A stretch of DNA of 22,007 nucleotides from a virus. Shown here one piece after another: positions 19,312 to 22,007 of this stretch. The notes under the pieces were generated by a model that was given only the letters and a program-made list of their open reading frames with translations, was not told the origin of the DNA and made no database searches. The stretch covers positions 1 to 22,007 of IMG/VR virus record IMGVR_UViG_3300025759_000793. One strand, 5' to 3'. Position numbers and translations under genes: made by a program. Position 1 is the stretch's first letter; each line of letters starts with the position of its first letter.

Positions 19312-19353
19312 CTTTTATTCAGGGTGTATTTTAATATACTTCACGAATAAAAG
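19312..19353. promoter_or_regulatory. Nested 42-bp dyad in the divergent promoter region
   Basis: CTTTTATTC (19312-19320) / GAATAAAAG (19345-19353) and GTAT (19326-19329) / ATAC (19336-19339) share one centre at TTAA (19331-19334). The dyad overlaps the - strand promoter and lies 20 bases before the portal ATG, so a bound regulator could affect both genes. Confidence 0.6.
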
Positions 19354-19373
19354 ACAATAAAACGGATAGTGTT

Positions 19374-21725
19374 ATGCCAATAGACAAGGTTGTAAATCTA
19401 GCTCCGGTAACCGACATCAACGAAATGATGGGGGATGAGACGGACATCGAGGTCATTCTTGAGGATGATGGTAGCGCTGTCGTTGAAATAAGTGAAGATG
19501 ATGACGTTGATTTTTACAGCAACCTTGCCGAGGTTATCGACGAAGACGAGCTAAACCAGATTTCTCTGGACCTTTTGGCGTTATTCGAGGCGGATAAGTC
19601 TTCGCGTTCTGACTGGGAAGACATGTACTCCAAGGGTATGGAGCTTCTGGGCCTTAAGATCGAAGACCGCACACGTCCGTTCCGTGGTGCTGCAGGCGCG
19701 GTCCACCCGATGCTTACAGAGTCTATCGTTCAATTCCAAGCGCAGGCATTTAAAGAGCTTATGCCCGCCGGCGGCCCTGTCCGCACGCAAACTTTGGGCA
19801 AAGAAACGCTCGATAAGGTCCAACAGGCCTCGCGTGTTCAAGATTTTATGAACTATCAGATCACTTCGGTCATGAAAGAGTACACGCCGGAATTCGATCA
19901 GCTACTTTTCTACGTCGGATACGGCGGTTCTGCGTTTAAAAAGGTTTATTATGATGAACAACTTGGCCGTATGGTCAGTCGTTTGGTTCTTCCTGACGAT
20001 CTTTATATCCCTTACAACGGCTCGAGCGTCATTTCTCAGTGCCCAAGAATTACCCACCGCATTTCTATGGACTCAAATGAGTTCAGAAAGCGTGTTGTGG
20101 CCGGCGAATACCGCGATGTGACTGTTGAGCCAAGCGAAAATCCGCTTGGTGGCGATCAAATCCGCTATTCTATTGACAAAGTTACTGGTTTAGTCGAGAC
20201 AGGCGAGCCCGAAGAGATATTTTTGCTCGAGTTCCAGATAGATTTGGACATTTTGGGCTTTGAAGACACAGATGAAAGTGGCGAACCGACTGGAATTAAG
20301 GTTCCTTACGTCGTTACATTGGACGAAAACAGCGGCCAAGTAGTCAGCGTCCGCCGTAACTGGCTAGAAGACGACGAATACAAGTGCCGACGCGAGTATT
20401 TCGTGCATTATGTGCTTGTAGAAGGACCCGGAGCCTACGGTTTGGGCTTTGTACACCTAATTGGTGGCCTTTCTAAGACCGCAACCTCTGCACTGCGTCA
20501 ACTTCTTGACGCCGGAACGCTAGCTAACCTCCCTGCGGGCTTCAAAGCCAAGGGAGCGCGCATTGCAGACGAGGATGGGCCTATTCAGCCGGGCGAATGG
20601 CGGGATATTGACGCCGGCGGCGCTGAATTGACGTCTTCTTTGCTGCCATTGCCCTATAAAGAGCCCTCCCAGACGCTATTTACCCTTCTTGGCTTCACTG
20701 TAGACGCGGGAAGACGCCTTGCAGGCATTGCTGATATGCAGGTAGGTGATGGAAATCAACAGGCTGCTGTTGGTACTACACTGGCTTTGCTTGAGCGTGG
20801 CTCTATGGTGATGTCAGCGGTTCATAAGCGCCTTTACTACGCTCAGACGCAAGAATTTGAGATGTTGGCGCATGGATTTGGGCAATATTTACCCGATAAT
20901 TACCCATATGACGTGCCCGGAGCGTCTAGATGTGTAAAAAAGGCAGATTTTTCCCACATGGTCGCTGTATTGCCCGTAGCGGACCCCAATGTATTCTCTG
21001 CTGCTCAACGCATTACTCTCGCACAGACTCAACTGCAGCTAGCGCAAAGTGCGCCGCAGATGCACAACATGTATGAGGCGTATTACCGCGTCTATCAGGC
21101 AATGAACGTGCGTGACATTGACGGCATTCTTAAAGTCCAAACTAACCAGATGCCTAAGGACCCTGCTAGCGAGAATATGGAAGTGGCCGATGGCAAAGAG
21201 CTCAAAGCCTTTGCCGGTCAACAGCATGACGCCCATATTGCCTCTCACTTAATGATGGGCTTATCTCCTCTTATGCAGGCCAACCCTTTAGCCGCGGCAG
21301 AACTGCAAAAACACATCTTGCAGCACATTCGTTTGAAAGCGGAAGAGGCCACTGAGGCAGAACTGTTTATGGAGTACGGTGAAGACCCAGACAGAATGAT
21401 TTCTGACTTGCAACGTGAGGCAATGATCTCTATTAAGGTCGCCGAGTACATGATCGAGATGAAGTCTGTGCAAGGTCAGCTTTCTGGAGAAGGCCAAGGC
21501 GAAGACCCAGTTGTGGCGCTCAAAGCACAAGAGCTTCAGCAACGCGCTGTTAAGGACCAAGCAGACATTCAGGCCAAACAACAGAGCCTGCAGCTAGATC
21601 AACAACGTATTGCTGCTAATCAGCAGGCCAACGAAGCGCGTATTCAAGGCCAGAAAGACATTGCTGATCAGCGCGCAGCCGTTGCCATGGAGCGAATCTA
21701 TGCTCCTAAACAAGGAGGCCGCTAA
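19374..21725 (+). CDS. Portal protein
   Basis: The 783-residue protein has an acidic N-terminus, then [51 protein letters not shown] and a region running through [20 protein letters not shown] and [10 protein letters not shown]. The order matches large portal proteins of the P22-like/connector type. [32 protein letters not shown] and [20 protein letters not shown] match the portal core and clip region. The last ~75 residues form a Gln/Ala-rich helix (barrel-like extension). It forms the twelve-fold ring through which terminase packs DNA. Only a weak GGA precedes ATG 19374. The stop overlaps the next ATG. Confidence 0.85.
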   Translation: MPIDKVVNLAPVTDINEMMGDETDIEVILEDDGSAVVEISEDDDVDFYSNLAEVIDEDELNQISLDLLALFEADKSSRSDWEDMYSKGMELLGLKIEDRTRPFRGAAGAVHPMLTESIVQFQAQAFKELMPAGGPVRTQTLGKETLDKVQQASRVQDFMNYQITSVMKEYTPEFDQLLFYVGYGGSAFKKVYYDEQLGRMVSRLVLPDDLYIPYNGSSVISQCPRITHRISMDSNEFRKRVVAGEYRDVTVEPSENPLGGDQIRYSIDKVTGLVETGEPEEIFLLEFQIDLDILGFEDTDESGEPTGIKVPYVVTLDENSGQVVSVRRNWLEDDEYKCRREYFVHYVLVEGPGAYGLGFVHLIGGLSKTATSALRQLLDAGTLANLPAGFKAKGARIADEDGPIQPGEWRDIDAGGAELTSSLLPLPYKEPSQTLFTLLGFTVDAGRRLAGIADMQVGDGNQQAAVGTTLALLERGSMVMSAVHKRLYYAQTQEFEMLAHGFGQYLPDNYPYDVPGASRCVKKADFSHMVAVLPVADPNVFSAAQRITLAQTQLQLAQSAPQMHNMYEAYYRVYQAMNVRDIDGILKVQTNQMPKDPASENMEVADGKELKAFAGQQHDAHIASHLMMGLSPLMQANPLAAAELQKHILQHIRLKAEEATEAELFMEYGEDPDRMISDLQREAMISIKVAEYMIEMKSVQGQLSGEGQGEDPVVALKAQELQQRAVKDQADIQAKQQSLQLDQQRIAANQQANEARIQGQKDIADQRAAVAMERIYAPKQGGR

Positions 21726-21940
21726 TGCCTTTGAAAAAAGGTTCTAGCCAAAAAACTATTTCTAGCAATATCCGCACTGAGATTGCCGCGGGTAAGCCTA
21801 AAAAGCAGGCGATTGCAATCGCCTTAAACACTGCAGGCAAGAGTAAGCCTGTTAAGAAAAAAGCCGGAGGCTCTGTGAAGAAGCCTGCGGTTAGAACCGT
21901 CAAGAAGCGTGACGGTAACAGACCCGTTAAGATTTATTAA
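21725..21940 (+). CDS. Small basic protein, DUF6496-like (71 aa)
   Basis: AAGGAGG lies about six bases before ATG 21725, which overlaps the portal stop (TAATG). The N-terminal half [40 protein letters not shown] matches the small DUF6496-type proteins with 'PLKKGxSxKTIxxNIxxE...GKPxKQAxAIAL'. The C-terminal half is lysine-rich with a GGSV motif. It probably binds DNA or packs in the capsid; no experimental role known to me. Confidence 0.82.
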   Translation: MPLKKGSSQKTISSNIRTEIAAGKPKKQAIAIALNTAGKSKPVKKKAGGSVKKPAVRTVKKRDGNRPVKIY

Positions 21941-21994
21941 CGCAAGCCTTCCAGATGGTGGCACTAAACCGTCTGCTTACATGGAAACACGACC

Positions 21995-22007
21995 ATGCTT
22001 GAGTTCG
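21995..22007 (+). CDS. Possible start of the next virion gene (partial)
   Basis: ATG CTT GAG TTC opens a frame cut by the window end, with GGA about nine bases upstream. Only four codons are visible, so the product cannot be named; a capsid or scaffold gene would be usual here. Confidence 0.35.

Noticed and set aside
1-22007. CRISPR array
   Set aside because: No regularly spaced direct repeats of 24-40 bases; the short repeats found are promoter, leader or iteron elements.

Overview
The window is a continuous piece of a tailed double-stranded DNA phage (Caudoviricetes). The evidence is a family A DNA polymerase, a nuclease, an endolysin, both terminase subunits, a portal protein and roughly thirty tightly packed small genes, almost all on the + strand with ATGA/TAATG stop-start overlaps. 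Many of the small proteins have the look of uncultured marine phages. No integrase, lysogeny repressor or ParA/ParB is visible. Host and virion type cannot be fixed from sequence alone; a marine proteobacterial host is my inference.

Layout. (1) 1-2280: end of a UvrD-like helicase and a complete DNA polymerase with 3'-5' exonuclease (replication). (2) 2281-12178: an early accessory region of about thirty small genes. It includes a ribbon-helix-helix-like protein, a small HD-domain (p)ppGpp-hydrolase-like protein, a GNAT-like protein, an SNase-type nuclease and a SleB-type cell-wall hydrolase. Six related promoter/leader cassettes and fourteen copies of the sequence ATACAGGAGA at ribosome binding sites punctuate it. 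(3) 12179-12756: a 578-base non-coding switch region with two candidate terminators, repeated ATTACGT motifs in both orientations, and a repeated ACACC(T/C)CTATAGA promoter-like motif. (4) 12757-22007: packaging and virion genes. These are the small terminase, a VRR-NUC nuclease, a 720-base non-coding block that contains a consensus parS centromere site, the large terminase, an 876-residue virion-type protein ending in a RelA/SpoT-like domain, one reverse-strand gene, the portal, and a small basic protein.

How it works together. The left part makes the replication and host-modifying proteins from repeated sigma70-like promoters. The switch region appears to stop that transcription and start the packaging/virion operon. 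Three things stand out. First, a full-consensus bacterial parS lies between the terminase genes with no ParB in sight, which could let the phage genome borrow the host's segregation machinery. Second, an AT-rich cassette in the otherwise GC-richer virion operon encodes a RelA/SpoT-like C-terminal domain and an opposing small gene, arranged like a toxin tip with its immunity gene, in a phage that also carries an alarmone-hydrolase-like HD protein. Third, a set of repeated promoter-leader elements shows conserved hairpin structure with changing sequence.
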